Made by a program: the position numbers and the translations under genes | The notes under the pieces: model-generated | Seen by the model: only the letters and a program-made list of their open reading frames with translations | Databases searched by the model: none | Told to the model about the DNA's origin: nothing | Assembly: GCF_014489475.1 (NCBI RefSeq) | Contig: NZ_CP060820.1 | Location: 2,620,001 to 2,684,000 of the forward strand | Reading direction: 5' to 3' | DNA length: 64,000 bases | Source: Lysobacter terrestris | GTDB lineage: Bacteria; Pseudomonadota; Gammaproteobacteria; Xanthomonadales; Xanthomonadaceae | In this document: piece by piece, positions 39,025 to 47,569 of the stretch | How the letters are laid out: every line of letters starts with the position of its first letter | How positions within the stretch are numbered: position 1 is the stretch's first letter

Positions 39025-41508
39025 ATGAAAAAGAAGACCACGGGTGGTCGCAAAACCACGGGCCAGGGCAGCGGCCACAACGCAGGTCCCGGTCGATCGG
39101 GTAGCGCGGCCAAGTCCGCGGGAAGCACCGCGAAGAAGGGCGCGGGCCGCGCCAAGGGCGCCGCGTCGCGGCCGGGATGGATGCCGGAACCGCCGCCGAG
39201 CGGGTTCAAGCCGCGGAACGCATCACGGCCCTCGCCCCGAGGCGGAGCCCCGAGCGCGGGCGGCCATCCCGGTGCGGCCCACCACGATCCCCACGCCGAG
39301 CGCGAAGCCAGCCGCTACGACCAGCCCATCGCCAGTCGCGAGCTGATCCTGCGCCTGCTCGGCGACGGCCCGCTTTCGGCCGATGCGCTGGCGCAGCGTC
39401 TGGACCTGGCCGCGCCGGATCGTTTCGAGGCGCTCAACAAGCGCCTGGCGGCGATGCTCCGCGACGGCCAATTGCTGTTGAACCGGCGCGGCGAATTCGC
39501 CCCGACCGAACGCCTGGACCTGATCGCCGGCACCGTCATCGCCAATCCGGACGGATTCGGTTTCCTGCGCCCCGAAGCGGGCAAGAGCGGCGACGACCTG
39601 TTCCTCCCGCCGGCGGAGATGCGCAAGGCCATGCACGGCGACCGTGTGCTCGCCAGCGTGACCGGCGTGGACCGGCGCGGTCGCCGCGAAGGCGCGATCG
39701 TCGAAGTGCTGGAACGGCGCCTCAACCGCCTGATCGGCCGCTTCGAAACCGAATCCGGCATCAGCTACGTCGTGCCCGACGACCGCCGCATCCAGCGCAA
39801 CCTGCAGATCCCTCCCGATGCGCGCGGCGATGCGAAGCACGGCCAGCTGGTGGTGGCCGAGATCACCCAGGCGCCGGATTCGTGGCGCCCGCCGATCGGC
39901 CGCGTGCTCACCGTGCTGGGCGAGCGACTGACCGCTTCGCTGGCGGTGCAGGCGGCGATCCACGGCCATGACCTGCCGCACGAATTCCCGCAGGAGGTGC
40001 TGTCCGAAGCCGCGGCGGTGCCGCTCACCGTCGACGCGGCGACCGCCGCGTCGCGGGTCGACCTGCGCCGGTTGCCGCTGGTCACCATCGACGGCGAGGA
40101 CGCCAAGGACTTCGACGACGCCGTGTATTGCGAACCCAACCGCGACGGCTTCCGCCTCGTGGTCGCGATCGCCGACGTCTCGAACTACGTGCGCCCCGGC
40201 ACCCCGCTGGACGACGAAGCGCAGAAACGCGCGACGTCGGTGTATTTCCCGGGCTTCGTCGTGCCGATGCTGCCGGAGACCCTGTCCAACGGCATCTGCT
40301 CGCTGATGCCGAAGGTCGACCGCCTGTGCTTCGTCTGCGACATGCAGGTGAACCGCGACGGCGAGGTCACGCAATCGAAGTTCTACGAAGCGGTGATGCA
40401 TTCGCACGCGCGGCTGACCTACACGCTGGTGTGGAACGCCGTCGGCGACGTGCCGGACGAGGCCAGGGCCGACGCGCAGGCGCAGATCGGCTCGCTGCTG
40501 CCGAACATCGAACACCTGCACCAGCTGTTCCGCGTCCTGGCCAAGGCACGCGAACGCCGCGGCGCGATCGAGTTCGAATCCAGCGAAGTGCGATTCGTCC
40601 TCGGCCCGCAGGGCGAGGTCGTGCAGGCGGGCATGCTGCAGCGGAACGATGCGCACAAGCTGATCGAGGAATGCATGATCGCGGCCAACGTCGAAGCCGC
40701 GAAGTTCCTGCTGGCGCGCCACGTGCCGGCGCCGTACCGCATCCACGAGCGGCCGCCGGAAGCGAAATACGCCGACCTGCTCGAGTTCCTCAAGGAATTC
40801 GCGTTGCGCATGCCGCCGTGGGCCAAGGTGCAGCCGCGCGACTTCACCGCGCTGCTGAAGAAGATCCGCGAGCGCCCCGATGCCGCCCTGCTGGAATCGG
40901 TGCTGCTGCGCAGCCAGTCGCTGGCGGTGTACTCGCCGGACAACGTGGGCCATTTCGGCCTGGCGCTGGAGGCGTATGCGCACTTCACCTCGCCGATCCG
41001 CCGCTATCCCGACCTGCTGGTGCACCGGGCGATCAAGCACGCGCTGAGCGGTGCGCGCGTCGAGCAGTTCAAATACCCGCCCAGCGCGATGGCCGCGCTG
41101 GCGCTGCAATGTTCGGAGCGCGAGCGCCGCGCCGACGAGGCCGAGCGCGAAGTCGACGAGCGCTTCCGCGCCGCGTGGATGGAGCAGCACGTGGGCGGGC
41201 AGTTCTCCGGCGTGATCAGCGGCGTCACCAGCTTCGGGCTGTTCATCGAACTGGACGACTCCAAGGTCAACGGCCTGGTCCACGTTACCCAGCTGCCCAG
41301 CGACTTCTATCACTTCGATCCGATCCGCAAGACCCTGGCGGGCGAGCGCACCGGGCGCGAATTCCGCCTCGGCGACCGCGTCGACATCATCGTGCTCAAG
41401 GCCAGCGTCGAGGACCGGAAGATCGATTTCCGCCTGGTCGAGGAGCGTGGGGCGAAGCCGCTGCCGCCGCGGGGAAAGCCGGCGAAGCGGGTCAAGCAGA
41501 AGTACTGA
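39025..41508 (+). CDS. rnr: ribonuclease R
   Basis: 3'-5' exoribonuclease that degrades structured RNA. 827 residues from the ATG at 39025 (ATGAAAAAG); an ATG at 39001 adds eight residues and neither has a clear ribosome-binding site. A ~95-residue low-complexity Lys/Gly/Ser/Pro stretch precedes the winged helix (ELILRLLGDGPLSADALAQR). Then come cold-shock-type OB folds (TVIANPDGFGFLRPE), the RNB catalytic core with TIDGEDAKDFDDAVYCE (metal-binding Asp cluster), and an S1 domain (GVTSFGLFIELDDSKVNGLV). A basic C terminus ends RGKPAKRVKQKY. It is followed by rlmB, as in E. coli. Confidence 0.96.
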   Translation: MKKKTTGGRKTTGQGSGHNAGPGRSGSAAKSAGSTAKKGAGRAKGAASRPGWMPEPPPSGFKPRNASRPSPRGGAPSAGGHPGAAHHDPHAEREASRYDQPIASRELILRLLGDGPLSADALAQRLDLAAPDRFEALNKRLAAMLRDGQLLLNRRGEFAPTERLDLIAGTVIANPDGFGFLRPEAGKSGDDLFLPPAEMRKAMHGDRVLASVTGVDRRGRREGAIVEVLERRLNRLIGRFETESGISYVVPDDRRIQRNLQIPPDARGDAKHGQLVVAEITQAPDSWRPPIGRVLTVLGERLTASLAVQAAIHGHDLPHEFPQEVLSEAAAVPLTVDAATAASRVDLRRLPLVTIDGEDAKDFDDAVYCEPNRDGFRLVVAIADVSNYVRPGTPLDDEAQKRATSVYFPGFVVPMLPETLSNGICSLMPKVDRLCFVCDMQVNRDGEVTQSKFYEAVMHSHARLTYTLVWNAVGDVPDEARADAQAQIGSLLPNIEHLHQLFRVLAKARERRGAIEFESSEVRFVLGPQGEVVQAGMLQRNDAHKLIEECMIAANVEAAKFLLARHVPAPYRIHERPPEAKYADLLEFLKEFALRMPPWAKVQPRDFTALLKKIRERPDAALLESVLLRSQSLAVYSPDNVGHFGLALEAYAHFTSPIRRYPDLLVHRAIKHALSGARVEQFKYPPSAMAALALQCSERERRADEAEREVDERFRAAWMEQHVGGQFSGVISGVTSFGLFIELDDSKVNGLVHVTQLPSDFYHFDPIRKTLAGERTGREFRLGDRVDIIVLKASVEDRKIDFRLVEERGAKPLPPRGKPAKRVKQKY

Positions 41509-41530
41509 GATAATGGGCAGGCGTTGCGTG

Positions 41531-41592
41531 GGGCGGGCCGTGGCCCGCCTTGCGCGGCATGTCTCATAAACGGCGGGCCAGGGCCCGCCCTA
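41531..41592. repeat. two GGCGGGCC-type palindromes between rnr and rlmB
   Basis: Copies at 41531-41549 and 41572-41592, both in the form GGCGGGCC, 1-2 nt, GGCCCGCC. The second is followed by CTACGG just before rlmB. Same family as 616-750. Confidence 0.75.
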
Positions 41593-41602
41593 CGGAACCA
41601 AC

Positions 41603-42349
41603 ATGAGCACCAAACAATGGATCGCCGGCATCAACGCGGTGTCGGCCGCCGTCGAGCATGACGCCGACAACGTACGCGAAGTCCTGATCGAGGCCGGCGC
41701 CAAGAACCCGCGCCTGGTCGAGATCGAGGCGCAGGCGCGCCGCAAGGACATCGACGTGCGTCGCGTCGCCACCCAGGCGCTGGACGGCGTCGTCGGCAAT
41801 CTGCGCCACCAGGGCGTGGTCGCGCGTTATGCCGCGGCCAAGACCTACAGCGAGAACGACCTGCAGGGCCTGGTCGAGGCCGCCGCGGGCAAGGCGCTGG
41901 TGCTGGTGCTCGATGGCGTGCAGGACCCGCACAACCTCGGTGCCTGCCTGCGCAGCGCGGCGGCGGCGGGCGCGACCGCGGTGATCTTCCCGAAGGACAA
42001 GGCGGTGCAGGTCAACGCGACCGTGCGCAAGACCTCGGCCGGCGCGGCGGACAGCATCCCGGTGATTCCCGCGACCAACCTCTCGCGCACCCTGCGCGAC
42101 CTGCAGCAGATGGGCGTGTGGATCTACGGCCTCGCCGGCGAAGCCGAGACCTCGTTCTGGTCGCTCGACCTGCGCGGCAACGTCGCGCTGGTGCTCGGCG
42201 GCGAATCCGACGGCCTGCGCCGGCTCACGCGCGAGAACTGCGACCAGCTGGTGAAGATCCCGATGCCGGGCGGCAGCGATGTCGAAAGCCTCAATGTCTC
42301 GGTGGCGTCGGGCGTGACCTTGTTCGAAGCGGTGCGGCAGCGCGGCTGA
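41603..42349 (+). CDS. rlmB: 23S rRNA (guanosine-2'-O-)-methyltransferase RlmB
   Basis: SpoU-family enzyme that methylates G2251 of 23S rRNA. 248 residues. N-terminal L30e-like domain (WIAGINAVSAAVEHD) and the trefoil-knot SPOUT motifs: LVLDGVQDPHNLGACLRSAAA, LVLGGESDGLRRLTRENCD and IPMPGGSDVESLNVSVASGV. It lies directly after rnr, the order of E. coli rnr-rlmB. Confidence 0.97.
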   Translation: MSTKQWIAGINAVSAAVEHDADNVREVLIEAGAKNPRLVEIEAQARRKDIDVRRVATQALDGVVGNLRHQGVVARYAAAKTYSENDLQGLVEAAAGKALVLVLDGVQDPHNLGACLRSAAAAGATAVIFPKDKAVQVNATVRKTSAGAADSIPVIPATNLSRTLRDLQQMGVWIYGLAGEAETSFWSLDLRGNVALVLGGESDGLRRLTRENCDQLVKIPMPGGSDVESLNVSVASGVTLFEAVRQRG

Positions 42350-42370
42350 CCATCTGCCTTGGACGCTATT

Positions 42371-42407
42371 AAGCAAACCACCGTGTAAGCAAACCACCGT
42401 GGTTTGC
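42371..42407 (+). repeat. 15-nt direct repeat overlapping a palindrome after rlmB
   Basis: AAGCAAACCACCGTG occurs at 42371-42385 and 42387-42401. The second copy extends into the near-perfect palindrome GCAAACCA, CCG, TGGTTTGC (42389-42407). No T-run follows, so it is at best a weak terminator of rlmB. Confidence 0.6.
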
Positions 42408-42468
42408 CATTCCGGGCCGCCCGCGCGGCATCATTGGATCGGCCCGTGAATTGAGTCGCGGGCGGGAA

Positions 42469-42523
42469 GCGGGACGACCCGCCTCTCCATCATCATCCGG
42501 GGACGGCCCCACGTGATTGGAGA
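42469..42523 (+). promoter_or_regulatory. guanidine-II (mini-ykkC) riboswitch
   Basis: Two short hairpins with ACGR tetraloops: GCGGG-ACGA-CCCGC at 42469-42482 and GGGG-ACGG-CCCC at 42499-42510. This is the defining pattern of the guanidine-II class, whose loops kiss when guanidinium binds. The linker carries TCTCCA (42484-42489), the exact complement of TGGAGA (42518-42523), the ribosome-binding site of gdx. Ligand binding should therefore release the site and turn on translation, as known for this class. Confidence 0.88.
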
Positions 42524-42529
42524 CACGAC

Positions 42530-42847
42530 ATGCCCTGGATCATCCTCGTCCTCGCCGGACTGCTCGAAGTCGGCTGGGCCATCGGCCTGAAATACACCGA
42601 GGGCTTCACCCGCCTGTGGCCGTCGATCGGCACGGTCGCCGCGATGGTGATCAGCCTGGGGCTGCTCGGCATCGCGATGAAGTCGCTGCCGGTGGGGACG
42701 GCTTACGCGGTGTGGGTTGGCGTCGGTGCCGTCGGCACGGTGATCCTCGGCATCGTCCTGTTCGACGAGCCGTTGAATGCGTTGCGGGTCGGCAGCGTGG
42801 TCCTGATCGTGGCCGGGCTGGTCGGGTTGAAGCTGGCGTCGCCGTAG
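42530..42847 (+). CDS. gdx: guanidinium exporter Gdx (SugE-type small multidrug resistance protein)
   Basis: Dual-topology SMR transporter exporting guanidinium in exchange for protons. 105 residues, four membrane spans. The essential Glu13 lies in [20 protein letters not shown], the signature of the Gdx/SugE branch (GLKYTEGF rather than the EmrE form). [20 protein letters not shown] is span 3. Upstream is a guanidine-II riboswitch, which strongly supports guanidinium over quaternary ammonium drugs as substrate. Confidence 0.95.
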   Translation: MPWIILVLAGLLEVGWAIGLKYTEGFTRLWPSIGTVAAMVISLGLLGIAMKSLPVGTAYAVWVGVGAVGTVILGIVLFDEPLNALRVGSVVLIVAGLVGLKLASP

Positions 42848-42877
42848 GGACCGTCCAATCGCGCGCGCTGCCTCTTA

Positions 42878-42902
42878 CTTCTCCCCGCGCAGCGGGGAGA
42901 AG
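42878..42902. repeat. CTTCTCCCCGC palindrome after gdx
   Basis: 11-bp perfect stem with a GCA loop, followed by CCCGCAGGGCAGATGAGGGG, in the convergent gap between gdx and rnt. Same dispersed family as 27507-27533. Confidence 0.6.
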
Positions 42903-42943
42903 ATGCCCGCAGGGCAGATGAGGGGAGCTCTTGCTGTGCGGGC

Positions 42944-43621
42944 TCAGACCGCGTGCGAATCGACTTCGTCGGCCGCATCCGGGGGCGGCGACGCCGGCAT
43001 CTTCAGCATCGGCAAACCGTTGACGATCCGGCAGAACAACTGCGCCGTGCGCTCGGTGTCGTACACCGCCGAGTGCGCGTCCTCGTTGCGCCATTCCAGG
43101 CCCGCGGCCTGCACCGCGCGCGACAGCACCGTCTGCCCGTAGGCCACGCCGGCCAGCGACACCGTGTCGAACACGCTGAAAGGGTGGAACGGGCTGCGCT
43201 TGTGGCCGACGCGGGCGATCGCCGCGTTGAGGAAGTTGAGGTCGAAGTGCGCGTTGTGCCCGACCAGGATCGCGCGCTGGCAGCCGTGCCGGCGCATCGC
43301 CTCGCGCACCGGCGCGAACACGAGGTCGAGCGCGGCGCGTTCTGGCTTGGCGTCGCGGAACGGGTGGTCGAGGATGATGCCGGTGACTGCCAGCGACTTC
43401 GGGTCGATGTCGGTGCCGGCGGCCGGTACGACGTGGCTGCTGGTGACGGGGCCGACGAACAACTGCCCGGCGTCGTCGATGTCGATCGGTGCGACCGCGA
43501 TCTCGAGCAGGGCGTGGCGGTTCCAGTCGAAGCCGCCGGTTTCCACGTCCACCACCACGGGCAGGAAGCCGCGAAAGCGGCTGGCGAGCGGGGATACGGG
43601 CTTTTTCGCGGTGTCCTGCAT
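42944..43621 (-). CDS. rnt: ribonuclease T
   Basis: DEDDh 3'-exonuclease that matures tRNA and stable RNA ends. 225 residues. [21 protein letters not shown] contains the first Asp-Glu pair, [16 protein letters not shown] the second Asp, and [16 protein letters not shown] the catalytic His and last Asp. [19 protein letters not shown] is the RNase T-specific segment that distinguishes it from DnaQ. Confidence 0.96.
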   Translation of the reverse strand: MQDTAKKPVSPLASRFRGFLPVVVDVETGGFDWNRHALLEIAVAPIDIDDAGQLFVGPVTSSHVVPAAGTDIDPKSLAVTGIILDHPFRDAKPERAALDLVFAPVREAMRRHGCQRAILVGHNAHFDLNFLNAAIARVGHKRSPFHPFSVFDTVSLAGVAYGQTVLSRAVQAAGLEWRNEDAHSAVYDTERTAQLFCRIVNGLPMLKMPASPPPDAADEVDSHAV

Positions 43622-43674
43622 GCGGCCAGTCTAGCCGCACCGGCGGCCGTCACGAAGCCGCGCGGGTGTTTGCG

Positions 43675-44463
43675 TTACGCGTTGACCGCGTCAAGCCGCG
43701 TGCCGAGCAGCGTGCCGTTGTCGCGCATCTGCTCCAGCAACGCCCCGCCCTGGGCCAGGAACGCCGCATCGGCCGCGACACCGGCTTCCTGTGCGAGCGC
43801 GACCAGCTGCTCGCGCCCACTCAGCCGCGGCGCCTCGTCGAGGCGCACCAGCAGGCGGAAGGCCAGCGGGCTCAGCTGCGAGAAACGCACGTTGCCGTCG
43901 GTTTCGCGGCGCAGCAGCAGGAAGGTCGGGGCGGGGGGCGCTTCGTCCGGCTGGAATTCCGGCCCGAGCCGATGCACCGGCCAGGCATAGGCGAGCGGCC
44001 ACGCCAGCGGCGAAACGACGGGGGCGCCTTCGAGCAGGTCGCCGTGCGGATCGTGCGCGACGTCCTCGACGCGCGCTTCGGCGATCTGCAGCGCCAGCTC
44101 CACCCACTCGTAGTGGGCCAGTTCGCGCAGGAACGGCGGCTCCAGTTGCGGCAGCGATTCGAGGTAGCGCAGCCACTCGCGCGCGATCTCCGGGAACAGC
44201 GGCGTCTGCGCGCGGTGGTCGCGATAGAAGTCGCGCACCATCGCCTTCCAGCGCGCCTCGCCCAGCAGCCGGCGCATGACCGGGAAGTTGCCGGCGAGCA
44301 GGCTGTCGATGTTGTTGAACAGCAGGTCGCGGTAGATCGCCAGGCGCCGGTCCTCGATGCCGCTGGGCGCCGCGACGTGGCGCGGATCGCGCAGGTGACG
44401 GGTGAGCTCGAGCTGTTGCTCGCGCAGGCGCGCGGGCGCCGGGCGCAGGTCAGGCGCCGGCAT
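43675..44463 (-). CDS. BufC/HvfC-like protein (DUF2063), partner of the MNIO enzyme
   Basis: 262 residues. The N-terminal half is the DUF2063 putative DNA-binding-like helical domain ([39 protein letters not shown], then [20 protein letters not shown] and [14 protein letters not shown]); the C-terminal half is a beta-rich domain. In HvfABC and BufABC systems the DUF2063 protein binds the precursor peptide and works with the DUF692 oxygenase. The ATG at 44463 lies inside the end of the upstream enzyme gene (14-nt overlap), so the two are co-translated. Confidence 0.88.
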   Translation of the reverse strand: MPAPDLRPAPARLREQQLELTRHLRDPRHVAAPSGIEDRRLAIYRDLLFNNIDSLLAGNFPVMRRLLGEARWKAMVRDFYRDHRAQTPLFPEIAREWLRYLESLPQLEPPFLRELAHYEWVELALQIAEARVEDVAHDPHGDLLEGAPVVSPLAWPLAYAWPVHRLGPEFQPDEAPPAPTFLLLRRETDGNVRFSQLSPLAFRLLVRLDEAPRLSGREQLVALAQEAGVAADAAFLAQGGALLEQMRDNGTLLGTRLDAVNA

Positions 44464-45304
44464 GGCGCGCCTGCAGCGGGGCATGCGCGCGATCGCGCAT
44501 CACCGAACGGATGGTGTCGAGTTCGCCGACCAGTTCCGCGTACGGCGGAATGTTGAAGTCGCGTTCCAGCAGCGTGGGGCGCGCACCGAAGCGCGCGTAG
44601 GCGGCGCCCAGCAGCTGCCACACCGCGTCCTTGACCGGCGCGCCGTGGGTGTCGACCTTGAGGTCGTCGGCTTCGTCGTAATGGCCGGCGACGTGGATGT
44701 AGGCCACGCGTTCGCCCGGCAGCTGCGACAGGAATTCATGGGCGTCGTAGCGATGGTTGATCGCGTTGACATAGATGTTGTTGACGTCCAGCAGCAGGTC
44801 GCAGTCGGCTTCGGCCAGCACCGCGTTGATGAAGTCGATCTCGCGCATGCCCTGGTGCGGCGCGGCGTAGTAGGAGACGTTCTCCACCGCGATGCGGCGG
44901 CCGACGAGGTCCTGCGTCTGGCGGATGCGCGCGGCGACGTGGTGCACCGCTTCCTCGGTGAACGGGATCGGCAGCAGGTCGTAGAGCTGGCCGTCGTCGG
45001 CGCAGTAGCTCAGGTGTTCGCTGTACAGCGCCACGCGGTGGCGATCGAGGAAGCGTCGCACGCGGCCGAGAAAGGTCTCGTCGAGCGGCGCGAACCCGCC
45101 CAGTGACAGCGACAGGCCATGGCAGACCAGCGGGTGGCGCGATGCGAGCGCATCGAGCGCATCGCCGAACCGGCCGCCGACGCCGATCCAGTTTTCCGGT
45201 GCGCATTCGAGGAAGTCGAAGTCGCCCGGCGCCGCCGACTGCAAGGCGTCGAGCAGCGATCGGCGCAGGCCGAGGCCGGTGCTTCGAGGCGTCAGGGAGT
45301 GCAT
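44450..45304 (-). CDS. DUF692 multinuclear iron oxygenase (MNIO), BufB/HvfB-like
   Basis: 284 residues, TIM-barrel MNIO. Expected metal and active-site residues are visible: His62 ([10 protein letters not shown]), Glu96-His97 (YSEHLSY), Glu141 (VENVSYY), Asp173/Asn175 ([11 protein letters not shown]), His204 and His208 ([10 protein letters not shown]), His220 (VDTHGAP) and Glu247 (LLERDFNIP). Characterised relatives convert Cys of EGKCG motifs into copper-binding heterocycles (oxazolone/thioamide or thiooxazole forms). The precursor encoded 48 nt upstream has nine such motifs, so that is the likely substrate. Confidence 0.92.
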   Translation of the reverse strand: MHSLTPRSTGLGLRRSLLDALQSAAPGDFDFLECAPENWIGVGGRFGDALDALASRHPLVCHGLSLSLGGFAPLDETFLGRVRRFLDRHRVALYSEHLSYCADDGQLYDLLPIPFTEEAVHHVAARIRQTQDLVGRRIAVENVSYYAAPHQGMREIDFINAVLAEADCDLLLDVNNIYVNAINHRYDAHEFLSQLPGERVAYIHVAGHYDEADDLKVDTHGAPVKDAVWQLLGAAYARFGARPTLLERDFNIPPYAELVGELDTIRSVMRDRAHAPLQARHAGA

Positions 45305-45352
45305 GGGCGCGGTCCGACGGGAGGGACGTCGGTCCCTCCCGTCGTGGTCAGG

Positions 45353-45907
45353 TCAGGCCATGCCGCCGCACTTGCCTTCGCCGCACTTGCCTTCCATGTC
45401 GGCCTTCTTGTCTTCCTTCTTGTCGCCGCCGCACTTGCCTTCACCGCACTTGCCTTCCTTGTGCGCCTTCATCTCGTCGGCGCTGATGAAGCCGTCGTTG
45501 TTGGCATCGTGCGCGGCGAACTTGCTGCTGTCGCCGTCGTGCGCGGCGGCGAACTCGGCGGACGAGATCTTGCCGTCCTTGTCGGCGTCCATCTTGTCCA
45601 TGCCGCACTTGCCTTCGCCACACTTGCCTTCACCGCACTTGCCCTCGGCGTGCTTGCCGGCGCCGCACTTGCCCTCGGCCTGCTTGTCGGCGCCGCACTT
45701 GCCTTCGGCCTGCTTGTCGGCACCGCACTTGGCTTCGGTGGCCTTCTTGTCGGCGGCCTTGGCCTCGCCGGACGCCTGCGTGGCGCTGACCATGTAACCG
45801 CTGGCGAGGTCGGTCATGGCGAAGGCGGAACCGGACAACGCGAGCCCGCCGACGAGGGCGGCGCCAACGGCGAGGGCGAGCGGTTTGTTGGTCTGCTTGG
45901 TGGACAT
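45353..45907 (-). CDS. secreted EGKCG-repeat precursor with two EF-hands (bufferin/HvfA-like RiPP)
   Basis: 184 residues. A signal peptide ends at residue ~30 (GLALSGSAFA). All ten Cys lie in EGKCG-type motifs: Cys61 (EAKCG variant), 71, 81, 91, 96, 101, then 154, 159, 175, 180. Between the two clusters are EF-hand loops DADKDGKISSAE (107-118) and DANNDGFISADE (134-145), both with good calcium-ligand positions. The EGKCG motif is the modification site of MNIO enzymes in copper-binding RiPPs, and the enzyme and partner genes follow directly. AGGAG precedes the ATG. Inference: an exported, modified, copper-sequestering peptide whose folding may depend on calcium. Confidence 0.88.
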   Translation of the reverse strand: MSTKQTNKPLALAVGAALVGGLALSGSAFAMTDLASGYMVSATQASGEAKAADKKATEAKCGADKQAEGKCGADKQAEGKCGAGKHAEGKCGEGKCGEGKCGMDKMDADKDGKISSAEFAAAHDGDSSKFAAHDANNDGFISADEMKAHKEGKCGEGKCGGDKKEDKKADMEGKCGEGKCGGMA

Positions 45908-46002
45908 GGTGCGCTCCTGGTTGCTGGTGTTCGGGCAATGCCCGCGGGTCGAGGCCGGCCGAGTATGTACGGAACGGCAGTGAAAATGGATGCAGTGCGG
46001 CT

Positions 46003-46518
46003 TCAGGAATCGAGGTACTCGCGCGCCAGGACCCGGGCGCGATGCAGTCGCGATTTGACCGCCTCGCGGGTCAGGCGCAGCTGCTGCGCCATCTCCTCGA
46101 TGGTCAGGCCCTCCAGGTCGCGCAGGAGGACGACTTCGCGGTAATGGGCCGGCAGCGATTCCAGCGCCGCGGCCACGTCCTGGCGCCATTCGGCCGGTTC
46201 GGGATAGACGATGGGCAGCAGGCTTTCCGGGATCTCCTGGCCGGTGAGCAGCTTGCGCCCGCGCTTGAGGCGGTTGCATTCGCGCTTGACGATGCGGAAC
46301 AGCCACGAGGTGAAGCATTCGAGTTGGCGCAGGTCGCCGAGCTTGCGCGAGATCAGCAGCAGGCTCTCCTGCACCGCGTCCTCGATGTCGTTGACGATGC
46401 AGTGGAACTCGGCGTAGCGGCGCAGGTCCTGGCGCGAGCGCGTGAGCACGCGCTCCAGCGCCGGGCGATCGCCCAGGCGGGCGGCTTCGAGGTCGCCATT
46501 GGCCAGCACCAGTTCCAC
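46003..46518 (-). CDS. ECF-type RNA polymerase sigma factor
   Basis: 171 residues from a GTG. Region 2 includes RYAEFHCIVNDIEDAVQESL and FTSWLFRIVKRECNRLKRG. Region 4 includes ALESLPAHYREVVLLRDLEG, then LTIEEMAQQLRLTREAVKSR and LHRAR. It is immediately upstream of the EGKCG precursor gene on the same strand (95-nt gap), so it probably controls that operon. No anti-sigma gene is next to it. A hairpin (GCGCGCC, GGCGCGC arms) lies at 46551-46570 in its leader. Confidence 0.9.
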   Translation of the reverse strand: MELVLANGDLEAARLGDRPALERVLTRSRQDLRRYAEFHCIVNDIEDAVQESLLLISRKLGDLRQLECFTSWLFRIVKRECNRLKRGRKLLTGQEIPESLLPIVYPEPAEWRQDVAAALESLPAHYREVVLLRDLEGLTIEEMAQQLRLTREAVKSRLHRARVLAREYLDS

Positions 46519-46672
46519 GTCGGTTCGTCGTCCCTAGGGGTGGGGAGGATGCGCGCCGAAAGGGGCGCGCGCATATCCCAAGAGTGGGGGACGGCGGGAA
46601 AAGGTGCGCGTGAAGGCGGCATTCACGCCAACATTCAGCAGATGTTTAGCCCGCGGCGGCGGGCAGGGCGCC

Positions 46673-46695
46673 CGCGCCCGGAGTTTCCGGGCGCG
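46673..46695 (-). terminator. terminator-like hairpin after phoU
   Basis: A perfect 10-bp stem (CGCGCCCGGA with its complement) and 3-nt loop, 12 nt past the phoU stop. No T-run, so Rho or processing may be involved. Confidence 0.45.
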
Positions 46696-46707
46696 GAGGC
46701 GGCGGCG

Positions 46708-47403
46708 TCAGGCGCCGGTGCTGATCGAATCGTCGCGCTTCTCGCGTGGCGGCAGGGGCTCTTCGCCCTTGACCAGGAACCACACGTTCTCGGCGATGTT
46801 GGTGGCGTGGTCGCCGACGCGTTCCATGTTCTTGGCCATGAACAGCAGGTGCGTGCAGCCGGTGATGCTGCGCGCGTCCTCCATCATGTAGGTCAGCAGT
46901 TCGCGGAACAGGCCGGTGTAGGCGACGTCGATCTCGGCATCGCGGGCGCGCACGCGCTGGGCGGCCTCGACGTTGCTGTCGCGGTAGGCGGCCAGCGCGT
47001 CGCGGACCTGCTGCACGGCGAGCAGGCCCAGTGCGTGCAGGCCGGCGATGTGCGGCAACGGCGGCGCGAGGTTGAGCGCGCGCGAGCGCTTGGCGACGTT
47101 GGCGGCGAGGTCGCCGATGCGCTCGATGTCGGCGGCAATGCGGATCGCGGCGAGGATCTCGCGCAGGTCGCGTGCCATCGGCCCGCGCAGCGCGAGCTTC
47201 ATCACGTCATGGCTGACCTCGTGCTCGAGCGCGTCGATCGCCTCGTCGTTGGCGATGATGCGTTCGGCGGCCTTGTCGTCGCGGCGCTGGACCACGTCGA
47301 GCGCGGCTTCCAGCTGCGCGGCGGCCATCTCGCCCATGCGCAGGGTTTCGTCGAGCAGGCGCTTCTGCTCGTCGTCGTAGCTCTTCACGATGTGGTCGTG
47401 CAT
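46708..47403 (-). CDS. phoU: phosphate transport system regulator PhoU
   Basis: Couples PstSCAB flux to PhoR and represses the Pho regulon when phosphate is ample. 231 residues from MHDHIVKSYDDEQKRL. Two three-helix bundles each carry the metal-binding E(X)xxD pattern: IAADIERIGDLAANVAKR and FMAKNMERVGDHATNIAE. An ATG three codons upstream (47412) is also possible. Last gene of the pst operon. Confidence 0.95.
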   Translation of the reverse strand: MHDHIVKSYDDEQKRLLDETLRMGEMAAAQLEAALDVVQRRDDKAAERIIANDEAIDALEHEVSHDVMKLALRGPMARDLREILAAIRIAADIERIGDLAANVAKRSRALNLAPPLPHIAGLHALGLLAVQQVRDALAAYRDSNVEAAQRVRARDAEIDVAYTGLFRELLTYMMEDARSITGCTHLLFMAKNMERVGDHATNIAENVWFLVKGEEPLPPREKRDDSISTGA

Positions 47404-47569
47404 GTTGGTCATACCTGTTGTCGTGTTTCGGGTTCCCTGCGCGAGTCTTGCTGCCGTCCTTGGCGAAACTCTGTCACCTTCGGAGGAGTCCGGCCCGGCC
47501 ATCCATGGCCGGGCGTTCGGGATCGCAGCCGATGCCGATAGGGCATCGGCTGGGCGCGATCCCTCACCC

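Noticed and set aside
45353-46318. 321-residue version of the EGKCG precursor starting inside the sigma gene
   Set aside because: The signal peptide and ribosome-binding site place the start at 45907; upstream sequence belongs to the sigma factor gene.
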